Positions 22,998 through 62,891 of a stretch of DNA of 64,000 bases are shown in pieces. The stretch spans positions 394,810 through 458,809 of the forward strand of contig JANPWX010000073.1 in assembly GCA_024734555.1 (NCBI GenBank). The letters run 5' to 3'. How positions within the stretch are numbered: the first letter of the stretch is position 1; every line of letters begins with the position of its first letter. A program made the translations under genes and the position numbers. Source of the stretch: Trochalopteron elliotii. Lineage: Eukaryota; Chordata; Aves; Passeriformes; Leiothrichidae. The notes under the pieces are model-generated. The model had not been told where the DNA came from. It did no database searches and worked only from the letters and a program-made list of their open reading frames with translations.

Positions 22998-23863
22998 CAC
23001 ATATTAGGGCCTGATCCTCAAGCAGTGGTCTCCCAGATCTCATCTGAGACGCAGTTTAGGTACAAGAAGAGAATTTTGGATAAAAATGAAAATATTGCAG
23101 TTCAAAATGCCAAAAGACATACTTTCACTCCAAACCATTCTGTCAAATTAAAACACACTTTTAAAGTCCTTCATCTTGCAGGATCTGTTCTTTCTGCCAC
23201 TGGAAAGTTTTAGCTGTTTTTTTTCCAATTAGCACCTCAATTAATGTCTTTGAAAGCCTGCCTGAGTTGGTTGCTGGGTAGTCTTCCCCTTTTCAGCATG
23301 TGCAGTTATTTGGGTTGATGCTGTCAGGATAAATGATGCTGTTCAGCCACATAGTTCTGTATATGATCACAACACATGGAAGTCAAAAGGACTAACTTAA
23401 GTCTTAAATACTCAGCGTCTTCATCAGATTTGAAAAATTTTAAATGCATCAGTGACTCAGGCCCTGTTCTGATTAATTTAGCTGCCTAAATCTCTCTTCT
23501 GTGGATCTGATCTGGACAAATAGCAATCAGAACAAACTCTAGGAGCAGAAAAAAAACATTTCAGTTTCACATCTTTGCAAGACTAGCCTTAAGTATCTAA
23601 TTGGCTGTTCAAACCCCCAAAATCTGCTACTTGCAAATGAAATAATGATCCTGAAAGGACTGCAGCTTGATATTGGTCTTTAAAAGGGCATTGTGTTCTT
23701 AAATCTGCAGGCTATAACTCTGGCAAAATAGTAATATAAGTAGTCCAGAAAACACCACTTTATGGTGAGGCAGGTATTTGTATCTGTGTCAAAACATCCC
23801 AGAGAGCAGAATGAAAGCTCTGTAATCCTCCTGGAAATGTTTCCCTCTATACTGGATTGAAAT

Positions 23864-23920
23864 GGAAAGAAAAAAAAAACATAGGAAAAAAAGGAAAATA
23901 AAAAAAAAACCACAACAAGA
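23864..23920. repeat. A-rich low-complexity tract
   Basis: Successive A-runs are interrupted by GG, C or T. There is no associated retroposed gene body or target-site duplication that I can see. Confidence 0.85.
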
Positions 23921-24841
23921 AAAATTGTCCAAGGATGAACAGGTATCAGTTGTATTTACTAAAATAAAGCTATCTTGGTTTCTGCTACTGACCAGTAAGG
24001 ACTGAGCACAAACTGCTGTGCTAGATCATTTTAGATCCTCTTTTTACATGTGACATTTGCCTGACTGCACTAACTACTCCAGCTCAAATTACTGCATCCC
24101 TGCCCTGTATATCCCCACCTGCTAATCCAGGGAGCTTTGTAGGAGCTTAGTTGCAGCCGTCAGCGTGCGGGTGCCACACTCAACTGTGACGTGCGGCTCC
24201 TGAGAGGCGGAAGAGCCGAGCTGCCAGTGCTGGTTCCTCACCCCACGCATGTGCTCTGAGACACAAGAGGGTGAAGAACACCATCAGAGTACAGCATGAC
24301 TTCTAAAACTTGTCACACCCTCCAAGCTGGCTTTTGTCTCCTGCCCATCAAAATATCCCTCAGTCAGGGATCTTCAGCTTTCATTAGGACTGCAGCACCC
24401 AGCAAGGGACCTGTTGAGAGCAATGTCATGGCTTGCTGCCACACCATGAGGAATGTCTGAATGTTGGCCACAGGCTGGCATCTGGTGGTCTGATCTTCTC
24501 TTTGGTACAATTCCATTTGGAGTGTACCATGTGGTACAGCTGGCAGCTCTAAGAGTCAGTCTGAAGCCATCTTTGATGAACTCAGAGAAGATGGGACCAA
24601 GCTGGAGCCATGCCTTAGTTTTTTGTGATCCTCCTTACCCACAGTACCTACTAAAATGCACCTGAAGAAGAAGACTCTTCACTTGCCTGCAGACAATCTG
24701 TCTCCCACAGAGATGTAGTGGTTCCCACTTTCCCTGGAGCAGTAGAGAAAGCCATACACCTACTTCCTAGAGTTTACACTAGGAATGAGGCACTGTATCT
24801 CCTGTGCACCCTCTTTCCTCCTGCTCTTTATCCTGGGGGTA

Positions 24842-24922
24842 AAGTCCCAGGAGTGTTCACCTCCTTTGCTGCTGACGAAACAGAACTTTTCCTCTACCGG
24901 TGCAGATGAGGCTCTAAAACTG
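24842..24922 (+). repeat. 81-bp dispersed repeat, copy A
   Basis: It matches 33244-33324 at 74 of 81 positions without gaps, in the same orientation, 8.4 kb away. Flanking sequence does not align, so the shared unit is short and sharply bounded. The family is not recognised; it could be a fragment of an LTR or other interspersed repeat. Confidence 0.85.
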
Positions 24923-25684
24923 ACTGTTCTGCCATGCCCCTCAGCCAGCCACCCCCAGGTCCCATCTGCCAGGGGGTGGGAGGCCTCTTGGCAGGCAGGG
25001 ATGGAAACAGGAGCACAGCCTGTGGATTACTCCCTGCTCCCAGGGGAGAGCTGACCTCTGCAAGCTGACACGCTGTGCCAGGGGAAGATGTTATAAATAT
25101 GAGTGAACCCAGCAGCCCTTTATGGAAACCATGACCCAGGCTGCAGCTCAGGGGTGCTGCCAGGTGGTACTTAACTAGAAACCTCAGGTTAGAAAGAAAA
25201 GCCAAACCATGCTCTGGCATAACACCCCGCTAGCCCCAGGCTTGGAGAGACACAGCTACTGTTTTTTTCCTCCAGGAAAGCACTGGCTGCATGTTTTTGG
25301 GGTGTTGGGCTTTTTTTTCTTTCTTTCTCAGCACAGAGCTGGTGCAGGAGGCTGCTGCTGAGGTATCTTCTTTCTAGCAGGGCTCTTCTGAGCATCCAGC
25401 CTACCCAGGTGGAGCCTCTGCTTCCCAGCTTCTGCTTTCCATTCTCCCACAACAGACACAGCCAATGGGCCAGTGCTCTGTTCCAGAATGAAGAGACTCT
25501 TCATCAAGGCAAGCCAATGTTTCTTCAAGAGTGGGTGGCCATTTCTAAGGAGGTGGCGAAAAGATTCAGAAGAAGCTGCAAAATGTTTCTGTTGCTCAAA
25601 TGTTTCTGCTAACTACATGAATTGTGGGTAGTGGCTGATTTTCAGTATGGCAGAGACGTTTTTTCAATAAGGCAGGGATTTTTT

Positions 25685-26002
25685 ATAAGGGCATGTAGTG
25701 ATAGGACAAGGTATAGTGACTTTAAACTGAAGGAGAGTAGGTTGAAATTACATATTAAAAAGAAATTCTTTACTCTGGGTAAAGAGTAAATTCTTTACTC
25801 TGGGTGGTGAGGTACTGGTACAGGTTGCCCAGAGAAGTTCTAGATACACCATCTCTGGAAGTGCTCAATGCCAGGCTGGATGGGGATCTGAGCAACCTCG
25901 TCTAGTGGAGGACATTCCTGCCCCATGGCAGGGGGTTTGGAACCAGGTGGTCTTTAGGGTCCTTTCCAGCCCAAACTACTCTGTGACTCTGTGATCCTAT
26001 GA
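25685..26002 (+). mobile_element. CR1 LINE 3' end, sense
   Basis: The typical CR1 terminal series is present: 'ggtgaggtactggtacaggttgcccagagaag', 'gaagtgctcaatgccaggctggatggg', 'ctgagcaacctcgtctagtgg', 'gccccatggcagggggtttggaac' and 'tctttagggtcctttccagccc'. It ends in 'actctgtgactctgtgatcctatga', the CR1 8-bp-type terminal repeats. A 25-bp internal tandem duplication is present at 25763-25805. Confidence 0.95.
25763..25805 (+). repeat. Short tandem duplication inside CR1
   Basis: The 18-base unit AAATTCTTTACTCTGGGT occurs at 25763-25780 and 25788-25805, separated by AAAGAGT. This is a 25-bp tandem duplication acquired within the CR1 copy. Confidence 0.9.
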
Positions 26003-29000
26003 CATGCCTCTTCCCACCATCAGCTTCAGCAGCAGTTTTCAGCCATGCCTAAGGAGAGAGGCGAGGTCTCCAAGTTTTTGCTAAACTTCCACTGTGTCAT
26101 CCTACAGTTTGTGATTTTCAGATCCTTCTGTGGCTCTTCGTGGCAGGTTTCATGCTATTATCCAAACATTTCCACTTTGATTTTCAAATAGAGATGCTTT
26201 AATAGAGAAGCTTTTCTCTCTTCTGTGACTTCAGGTAAAAGCTTGAGCAGAGGCACCCTGAAGTTGCCAAAGAAAGATATCACAAACAAGAGCAAGACAC
26301 TTTTCAGATCTCCAAATTTCTAGGCTGACTTAATGATCCAAGGGAACGGGATGCTTGAGTCATTACTTCTGAATTCTTGGGAACACTGTGTAACTGTACC
26401 CCAACTACATACCAATATCTATGGTGGGTTTGCTGCCAGTAGGATTTATTCACATAGAAGAATTTGAAAAATTTGCAAAATTTGCAATTTGCATACCCCC
26501 CTCCCCCCCACCAAAGAAAAAAAAAAAGAAAAAAAAATAGCATGCCCAAAGCATGGGAGCATAATGGGCTGCCTGGAAACTTATTCACCCCAGAAATGTA
26601 ATTGCCTGATGAATTAACTTTTTAGAGAGACTCGGGGCCATCCCAGACAGTATCAAACCCAGTTAGAGGAGGAGAAGAAGGTAAAAATGGAGCAGAAATT
26701 CAAGAGCAGCAAATCCTCTCAGTCTCCTTACAAAATTAAGGAGCGTGCTAAGCTTGTCTGGCTCATCATTCAAAAGGAATGAGGTTCCTGGTGGCACAGT
26801 GAGCTCATCCCAGCACTTCCCAGCCCCTCAGCTGTGCCCCAACAGGCGCCACTGTTCAGGCAGGGGAGGAGGAAGGTTCTGAGGGGCAGCACAAGAAGCT
26901 GGGAGCAGAGGAGAGCTGAGCAGCCACTCCACTGAAACAGGTGTAAATCTGCTGGGAACAGCTCCGTCAGCAGCAGCAGGCGCCACGCCACTAAATTAAA
27001 CACCCCTCCAATCATCAGGATGTTGTTAAATATGCTGCTGCTCTCATGGCTAGGAGAAACCTGAGGTGCAGGTGTCACCCCAGACCTGTCCACCCCAAAT
27101 GGGTGTGCTCCATGTGGGATCCTTCTTTTAGAGTCTGGCCCTGCAGAGCTGGGTGGAAACAGTGCCAGTGGTTAATGCACTCGTGCATGGGTGCATGCAG
27201 ACAGACACATGGACACATGCTCGGACATACCAATCATGGCCAAGGCTGGGCAGGAGTCCAGTGATCCCATCTCCTCCAAGAAAAAGGCAGGGGACTGATG
27301 GAAATGGCCGGGCTGTATGTTCCCTAAGGTTTTTCAGAAGGGAACATACTGCATCAGATCATGTGGTTTATTTCTTTTACTTTATTAATAATGATGAAAT
27401 TATTATGATATTATTTGTAATTGCTGAGGCCCCTGGGTCAGACCTCAGTCTGCACCATTCACACCCCAGTTCTTTGGGCCAAAGTTTCACACTGGCTCAC
27501 GGCTTGGCTGTGGATCACTGGACTTTCACAGAGATCTCAGCACCTCTCACAGGAACATACTTGGCCAGGTTTCTGAGCCAGCTCTCCTGAAAAAATGGTC
27601 AGCAGCAGTTGCATCTCCTTCTCCAGCTCTCCATGATGCCAAAACCTTCAGGAGCCCAGACCTGCCCCAGGCTCCCTGCCTGCCTAAAGCACTAATCCCT
27701 ATGAGTCTGTCTATCATCTCATCCCCCAGATCCTGCTGGCACAGTTCACATGGAGAGCTGAGGCATGGAAAGGTTTTTCCAAAGCCCTGTGGGAAGCCTG
27801 TGACTGTGGAAAACTTGAACATCCATCTCCTACCCACAGTCACTTCCTGTCCCTTGTGAAGCACCTGCCCACGCCTTTCTCCTCGAGGGGAGATTATGCC
27901 ACTGTCTCAGGGGCAACTGCTTTAACTCATCAGTTGTGGTATCTCTGCAGAAGAAAGTGGCATTAAATAAGGCAGAGTGACAGTGAAATGGTGTGGTGGT
28001 TTTTTCTGAAGTAGGGTGCATTAGAGGCATCTGGGAAAAAAAAATGACGTCTTATAAGTCAGCTTAAAATTGCTGTGCAGGGATCTGCACTGACACCGGG
28101 GTAATTTAGGAGTTTACACATCAAACAAAGGTTGAAGGTCCCAGCACCAGATGCATGCCAGACCCTTTCTTGCTCCCAGGTCCTGCAGAAGAGAAGATGG
28201 GCAGGAGCCCACTGCAGGCAGCACTGTGGCCATGGCTCTGTGTGGGCTGTTTTGTTCAGGATGACTGGAATAGTTGTGAGTCACAGCTGGAGGGCCCCAA
28301 CTCATTGTGCTTTCCAGCAAAGCAAAGATTTTACTAACCAGCCTATGGCTGTCAAATGCACAAAATTCTCCCATCCCACTGCTACATGCAGGAAGCCCTC
28401 CAGGGAGCCTCTCCACCTTTTCCAGGGTGAGTTGCATGTGGACAAATACAACCCTGCTCCCACGGGTTGGCAGAGCTCCCAGCCCAGCTGGGGGGGGTAG
28501 GCAGGTCACTGCCTCTGTGTCCTGTTGCAAACTCTCTGCCACCTTTTCCAATTCACCTGATGGATTCCCCAACCACCACAACAGGTTGCCCTCAGGTGTC
28601 CCTTGTCAGACCTCTGCATGAAGCAGCAGCCTTGTCTCCTTCCAGAATTTCTCTTAACGCTTTTCATTTTCAATTAATTTCTTTCTTTTTCCCTCCCATT
28701 TCGATACATGCCAATGGGCACGTTTCCATTTGGCCACAGTGATGTCTTAGTTAAATCCTTTCTTGCTGTGTAAGGATTACTAGCTCATTAAGAGATAACT
28801 ATCCCAGTCCTTCTGGGACAGTCCCAGTTTTGACCTTCTAAATTACTTTTTGACATGAACAAGTCACAGGTGTCAGACAAGGTCCCAAAGGCAGAGAGGT
28901 GCAGTGATCCCCCTAAGGTGGCACAGAGCAACTTTGCTCTAGGGGACACAATGCCTAAAATATACAAGATTTTTTGAAAAAAAAATTATTCACATATTCT

Positions 29001-32000
29001 GTGTCTGAGAATGAGTTAGGACACCTGGATTATCTTCTTGACCTTCCCTTTACAACTTCTATATAAAGTCATAGAAGTGCTTTTGTCTGTCCTGCATTTG
29101 TTTTTCCTCATCAAAACCAGTGTCTTGTGAGTCAGAAAGGGTTTATAGCATCTTCTTATCACACAGCAGGTCTCAAGACACCACAGTGAAAGTACTGTCA
29201 GGTACTACAAAGATCTCTGGCAGTTTGTAACAGGTAAAAAAGGAAGGGAGTGCCAATGATACAGCTCCTCTGCCTTGTACTTGCCTGCCATCACTGTCAT
29301 GGCTGCATTGGAGTACAAGCAATGTAAAGCACCATGAAGGACTTAAAACCTTTCAGAGCTGAAGGGAAGGGAGAGAGAACTTTTTCCACTGCAGAGCTTT
29401 TCTCAGGATGACAGTGTTCCCCTTGGTCTTTAGGAAGGTTCAGTGTGTCTCTGAGGCTCCCACCCTGGTCATAGCAGTACGCTGCGAGTTATTACCCACT
29501 GTGACCTTGCTTGGCTAGCTGGTGGCAAAAGGCATATTTTCTGAATACTCCTATCTTGCAAAACATACAAGGTCTTAGAAGCTTGAAAAGAGATTAGCTA
29601 AAGCAGAGCCCTAAATCCTGAAGCCCTGGAAAAAAAGGCTCACTGAAGCATTTATATCAGCAGTGGCTGGGGACATCTTTAATTGTGTGAGATAGAAAGG
29701 ACAGTGAAGGTGAGAACAGCAGTGTGGAGTGTGGCTGCAGAGGCCAGGAAGGAGGAACAGCAAGTGTATATCCCTAACTTTTAATGCAAGTAGGGAAAAA
29801 ATCAAGAAGACGGAGATTTTTGTTTATCCTACATCCCCACCCTGCATTTCTGCAAGCCTGAATTGAGGGGACGAGGCTGTACTGTTTTGAGCTCTGTTAC
29901 TGACTACCTATCCTCATAAAATTGGAAGAAATAAAGTAAAATCCTACTTCAATGAATGTCAGGGGTGGTTTTGCAACCTAAATCCCCAGAGCTAGGATTT
30001 TGCTTGATGGATGAACCCAGAAAGCCAACAGTAGTGAATAAACCAACAGCAAGTGTTTCCTCTTAATTATCTCTTTGCCTCAAGTTTTGGGCCAGTTCTG
30101 AAGGCTGTTTGAACAACATGGGCACCTGTCAGGGTGGACAGGCAGTGAGCCCTACCAGCTCATTCCTCAGGAAGTTTTCAGGGAAACATCTCTGGGATAG
30201 TTAGCTGGGGGAAAGCATTATACTGGTTTCTTGAGGCAGGGCTAAGAGATGCAGTGACAGAGTGGATGAAGGAGTGAGTGGTTAAGTAATCAGAGCTGGG
30301 AGGTTGAACCTTGCAGTGAGCTTATATCAGAGACTAACAGATGCCAGCTTTGCCAAGAAATGAGATATCTGAGCTGAAAGGCAAGTGTCCCAGGATTTAG
30401 TTCAGACCATATCATTCCCTCGTGTGACACTGCCCACAGAAACACATGTGTTGAAACCACAGGCAGCTAAATGGGATCAGGAAGACACTAGACTATGCAC
30501 AAAGATAGCACAAAGTATTTGCAGTGAACAGAGGAGTGCAAAATCTGAAGTTTCACAGAGAAGCCTGTGAAATTTGTTTGCTCCTCTCATACTTCCCTCC
30601 CATGGGGAACTGCTATTGCTCTTACCTAATGAAAGAGGATCTGACACACTGAGAAAACTTATGCCAGTATCCTGTAGAAATGGGCCTTCAACAAAACTCA
30701 GGTTCCCCAAAAGCATGGGGTCTGCACACTCTAGTTTTCTTGGCAGTGAGCCTGGCCCAAAATTCCAAATTTAAAACATTATCTGAGAGTGGATGGATGC
30801 GCTTTGAAATTCCAAGGAGTTTTGCTTCTGGGATTGAGATGAGCACATTTCAGTTTGCTGCTGTTAGCACCAAGAGAGATGATGAAGAGGAAGGCACAAT
30901 ACTTATGGCCTTTGTCAGGTTGTGGGAGCATCTGCTTCAGTCCCAGTTCTGCTGTTCTCCAGGGAAAAAAAACAGTGCAGCTCTGCTCAGATTCAAGTAT
31001 TTAACTGCTGTTCTGAACATCCCAAAACACATGAATCCAGGATTTCAGATGTGTATTGGCAGGACTGCAAGGAGAACATCTGCTTTAACTAAAGTTTATT
31101 GGAATTAGGAATTTTGGATGATTGAAGCAGTTGTTCTGACTTTGAGGAATTCACTGTTACTTCTGCCATGTGAACAAGGTGTCTTGAATTTCATATAGAT
31201 GCAACTAGGGCTAGAAGACCACAGAAAATGTCCACTAGATTTAGCCCTAGCAGCCCCACTGAGGTGGCTCCACTCACAACCTCTCTAGTCACCATGACAC
31301 CTAGGGTTGGTCTGCTGGAAGAATTCCCCTTCCTTGCAGAGGTGAAGCCTAACAATCACAAATATTTGCTACTTATGCCACAAGCAGATAAACAAGATTC
31401 ATGTGGGACTAATGAAGCAACAATTTTTGTGAATAAGAAGCATTTTTCTTCCTTTTTTGATAGGAAAAAAAGAGGAGAAAATGAAAATTGGATTATATCT
31501 ATTTTTAGGCAGATTAAAAAGTTATTCAGCCTAGAGAAAAAGCTCATCAAAGATAGCTTGAGCAATATCAAAGTGGAGCAATTGCTGAACATCTACAAGA
31601 CTAAAGGAGGTCAGGAGCCTCATAAGCCAATTTTTGAAGCAGCTGTGAACATTTCATTTTCACACCCTGTCTAATCTGCTCCTGCTTTTAAAACCCATTG
31701 TGACACCAGTGAAGCCTGCTCCTGCACCCCAGATCCATGGGGGCCCTTCAAAGGCAAGCAACCAGCCTAATGTATGCCTAACCATCCCACAAACTTGGTT
31801 TTGTGTTTTGCATCCTAAACACTCAGCATAAATCTAACCAGCCACTGCCACCCACTGTGACACAAGCCTTGTGTCTCCCACTAGAAGCAATCAGATTTGT
31901 TCAGACTTACCTCTCCCTCTAAAAATGACTGCCCCTGAAGGCTACCTCTGAGAAGTGTATTTTGAAGGCTGTCTTGCTTTGGCTTTTACCCAGATTCCTC

Positions 32001-32189
32001 AGGCTTTGTCATTAGGACTTTAATTTGCCAGCAAATGTTGAACTTCTGAAAAGGCTTTGGAAATAAGACAGATTTGGAAACTATTACCCAGAGGGTTTCA
32101 GTCAGTATGTTGTGGGCTGTTCAGGTGGGAAGTGAAAGCTGACATGGAAGTGAAAGGATATGTGCTCCTAAATCACCCAGGAGATGTGT
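26003..32189. other. Intergenic, no gene seen
   Basis: I found no coding exon or assignable transposon in 6.2 kb. Notable points are a cluster of ATTTGCA motifs at 26471-26494, a C-run followed by an A-run at 26496-26538, and a perfect MEF2-type decamer CTATTTTTAG at 31499-31508, which in this AT-rich context may be chance. A 444-base open frame at 31228-31674 has no known domain. Confidence 0.5.
26496..26538. repeat. C-rich then A-rich low-complexity tract
   Basis: Runs of C (CCCCCCTCCCCCCCC) are followed by A-runs with single G interruptions. Confidence 0.85.
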
Positions 32190-32358
32190 TTAATCTGCCC
32201 AGGAAAGTGTTCTAGTCACCATCCCTGAAGGTATTTAAAAGACATGTAGATGTGAGGCTTAGGGACATGGTTTAGTGGTGGACTTGGCAGTGTTTGATTA
32301 ATGGCTGGACTCAATGATCTTGAGAGTCTTTTACAACCTAAATGATTCTATGATTCTG
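32190..32358 (+). mobile_element. CR1 LINE 3' end, sense (different subfamily type)
   Basis: It contains 'catccctgaaggtatttaaaagacatgtagatg', 'ttagggacatggtttagtggtgg', 'ttggcagtgtttgattaatggctggactcaatgatctt' and the terminus 'aacctaaatgattctatgattctgg'. This is the signature of the CR1 group ending in 'ttaatggttggactcgatgatcttagaggtcttttccaacct'. Confidence 0.93.
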
Positions 32359-33243
32359 GAATTGCTAAGTAGTGCTCACCTTTTGCCCCAAATGTTGAAA
32401 TAATCCCAGACATACAATTAAATGGAAACAACTGCATTAGGAAGGGATATTGTCTCTTCCCTGGTGTGGATGGAGGAAAGCTGTGATGGAGCAACATGCA
32501 AGGAAAAGACCTGATAAGGCCACTTGTCTGCACATCACTTTGGCAGGGGGAAGGGAGCCGTGCCCCCTGTCAAGCTCTTCTCTGCCAGCCCCTCAGCAGG
32601 CCTTTTCCAGTGGATCCATGCCAGCCCCAGGGCTGGCTTGTGGCCAGCTGGCCTGCCTCCACCTACTGTTGCTGCCAGTCATGGGTCACAGGTGACACTG
32701 TGGTCAGGGGAGGGGAAGAGCAGAGGGACTGTGCCTCTGAACCACTCTCCCCCAGCAGTGCTGTGCAGGGGATACAGCAAAGGAGCAGCTGGTGCTGAGC
32801 TCCCACAGAAGGAGGAACTGGCCACCATCCCTGGGACATGAAGAAGGAGGAATATGCAGGGCAGCTTGCTGGGAAATGCAAGAGGGTTAAAAACCTGCTC
32901 CAGTCCAACAGGCAGGTCCTAGAAAGAGCAGCTGGCAGTGATGGTGCCATCTGACCATCCTCTTGAGGAGAGCCCTGTCTCCTGCCCCAAGACACTGGCT
33001 CAGGCACATGCCTCCCACCCATCACCCCCCTTAGCACGATAAGGTTTAATCACTCGCCAGTAATGTCTGCAGCTTGGGAACTGCTGTGAAAATGGGAGGC
33101 TGCAACATAAGCTTCCCTCTGCTTTTGGATTACAGGTCCAAGGGCCAGCAATTCTCCTGATGCCCCACAAGCTGAGAATGTGCTTCAGAAAGCACCTTGA
33201 ATGTCAGCTAGCAGCTCCAAATGGTGCTCCGGGTAGGAGAAAG
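32359..33243. other. Proximal upstream region of CASQ2, nothing specific
   Basis: This is unique sequence with moderately GC-rich patches (32540-32830). No exon, repeat or clear regulatory element was recognised. Confidence 0.45.
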
Positions 33244-33324
33244 AAGTCCCAGGAGTGTTCACCTCCTTTGCTGCTGAGAAAACAGGACTTTTCCTCTAGT
33301 GGTGCAGATGAGGATCTGAAACTG
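33244..33324 (+). repeat. 81-bp dispersed repeat, copy B
   Basis: Partner of 24842-24922, with 7 mismatches in 81 bases and no gaps. It lies about 630 bases upstream of the CASQ2 start codon. Differences fall at all three positions of the one long frame the copies share, so there is no sign of coding constraint. Confidence 0.85.
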
Positions 33325-33627
33325 TTTAACCTGAAATCTGTCATCAAAAGCCTAATCACTGTGATACCCAAAGGGATGTAAAGAGAGATACCCTTATTAT
33401 AAATTGCAGTAAATACCTTCTATTTTTGTCAATTTCTAGTAGGACAGCCTGTGCCTTAGTTCCCTGTACAAGTGAAGTCTGTCCCTTCTCAAACCCTGCC
33501 TGCATATTCCCAAGGACTGACATCTTCCACTCCCTCCCTCTTGCCCACTCCCTCTGTCTCAGATGATGCAGAGTGCCAGCAAGTCCCTCAATGGTGTCAT
33601 ATCTGTCCTTTTTATTCATTGCAGGGT

Positions 33628-33664
33628 TTATTTTTAGCCTGAAACAACTGCTTCCTAAAAATGG
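33628..33664 (+). promoter_or_regulatory. CASQ2: MEF2 site and CArG-like element in CASQ2 proximal promoter
   Basis: TTATTTTTAG at 33628-33637 is a perfect match to the MEF2 consensus YTA(A/T)4TAR. An E-box CAACTG follows at 33645-33650. CCTAAAAATGG at 33654-33664 resembles an SRF CArG box with one extra A/T base. The group lies about 300 bases before the start codon. MEF2 and SRF are established regulators of muscle genes, including mammalian CASQ2, so the arrangement fits a proximal muscle promoter. The TTTATTTTTA stretch could also serve as a TATA-like element. The transcription start is not determined. Confidence 0.4.
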
Positions 33665-33702
33665 AGTTCCTAATGACACGGGAGCTGGACACAGCTATGT
33701 AA
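33661..33702 (+). other. CASQ2: Possible upstream ORF with three nested in-frame AUGs
   Basis: ATGs at 33661, 33673 and 33697 share one frame and all end at the TAA at 33700-33702, giving nested peptides of 13, 9 and 1 residues. The first has a strong context (A at -3, G at +4); the last is a start-stop element (ATGTAA). The 256 bases from here to the CASQ2 initiator contain no ATG, as expected for a leader. It is only relevant if transcription begins upstream of 33661. Confidence 0.3.
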
Positions 33703-33830
33703 GGTATCCAGGGCTTGGCCTGACAGCTTCTCCCGTCTGTCTCTCTCTTTGTTGTGAGTACAGGACAGCAAAGTTTGCTGCTCCCCACCAGCTTTGCAGA
33801 GTTTGGGCTCAACACTAGGAAAGCAGTAAA

Positions 33831-33870
33831 GAGAAACTTAGAGAAACTAAGGGAAACTTAGTTCAAACTT
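33831..33870 (+). repeat. CASQ2: 10-bp tandem repeat in CASQ2 5' leader
   Basis: GAGAAACTTA, GAGAAACTAA and GGGAAACTTA follow each other exactly, with a decayed fourth unit GTTCAAACTT. The A-runs recur every 10 bases, close to one helical turn. The block ends 88 bases before the start codon. Confidence 0.7.
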
Positions 33871-33958
33871 CACCTGGAGTCTTTGGTCTCCCTCTCTTCT
33901 CAAATTAAGAAAGAGGGGGACATTTACCAACCCTTTGCTGCACTCCAAGGGTGCCCCT

Positions 33959-62891
<28,933 letters not shown>

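Larger units (their letters stand above)
22388..24841. other. Intergenic, simple repeats only
   Basis: I see no gene. The stretch holds a (GT)n microsatellite (22966-22997) and an A-rich low-complexity tract (23864-23920) in otherwise unremarkable unique sequence. Confidence 0.5.

Noticed and set aside
31499..31508. Perfect MEF2 decamer CTATTTTTAG 2.4 kb upstream of CASQ2
   Set aside because: It sits alone in strongly AT-rich sequence without partner motifs, so chance is the simpler explanation.
31228..31674. 148-codon ATG-initiated open frame upstream of CASQ2
   Set aside because: There is no recognisable family, the lysine-rich content mirrors local A-richness, and no promoter, polyadenylation or splicing context is convincing. 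An RNA-seq hit would reopen it.
33935..33958. In-frame N-terminal extension of CASQ2 from TTG at 33935
   Set aside because: The ATG at 33959 gives the 19-residue signal peptide expected of the family. An eight-residue TTG-started extension has no support.
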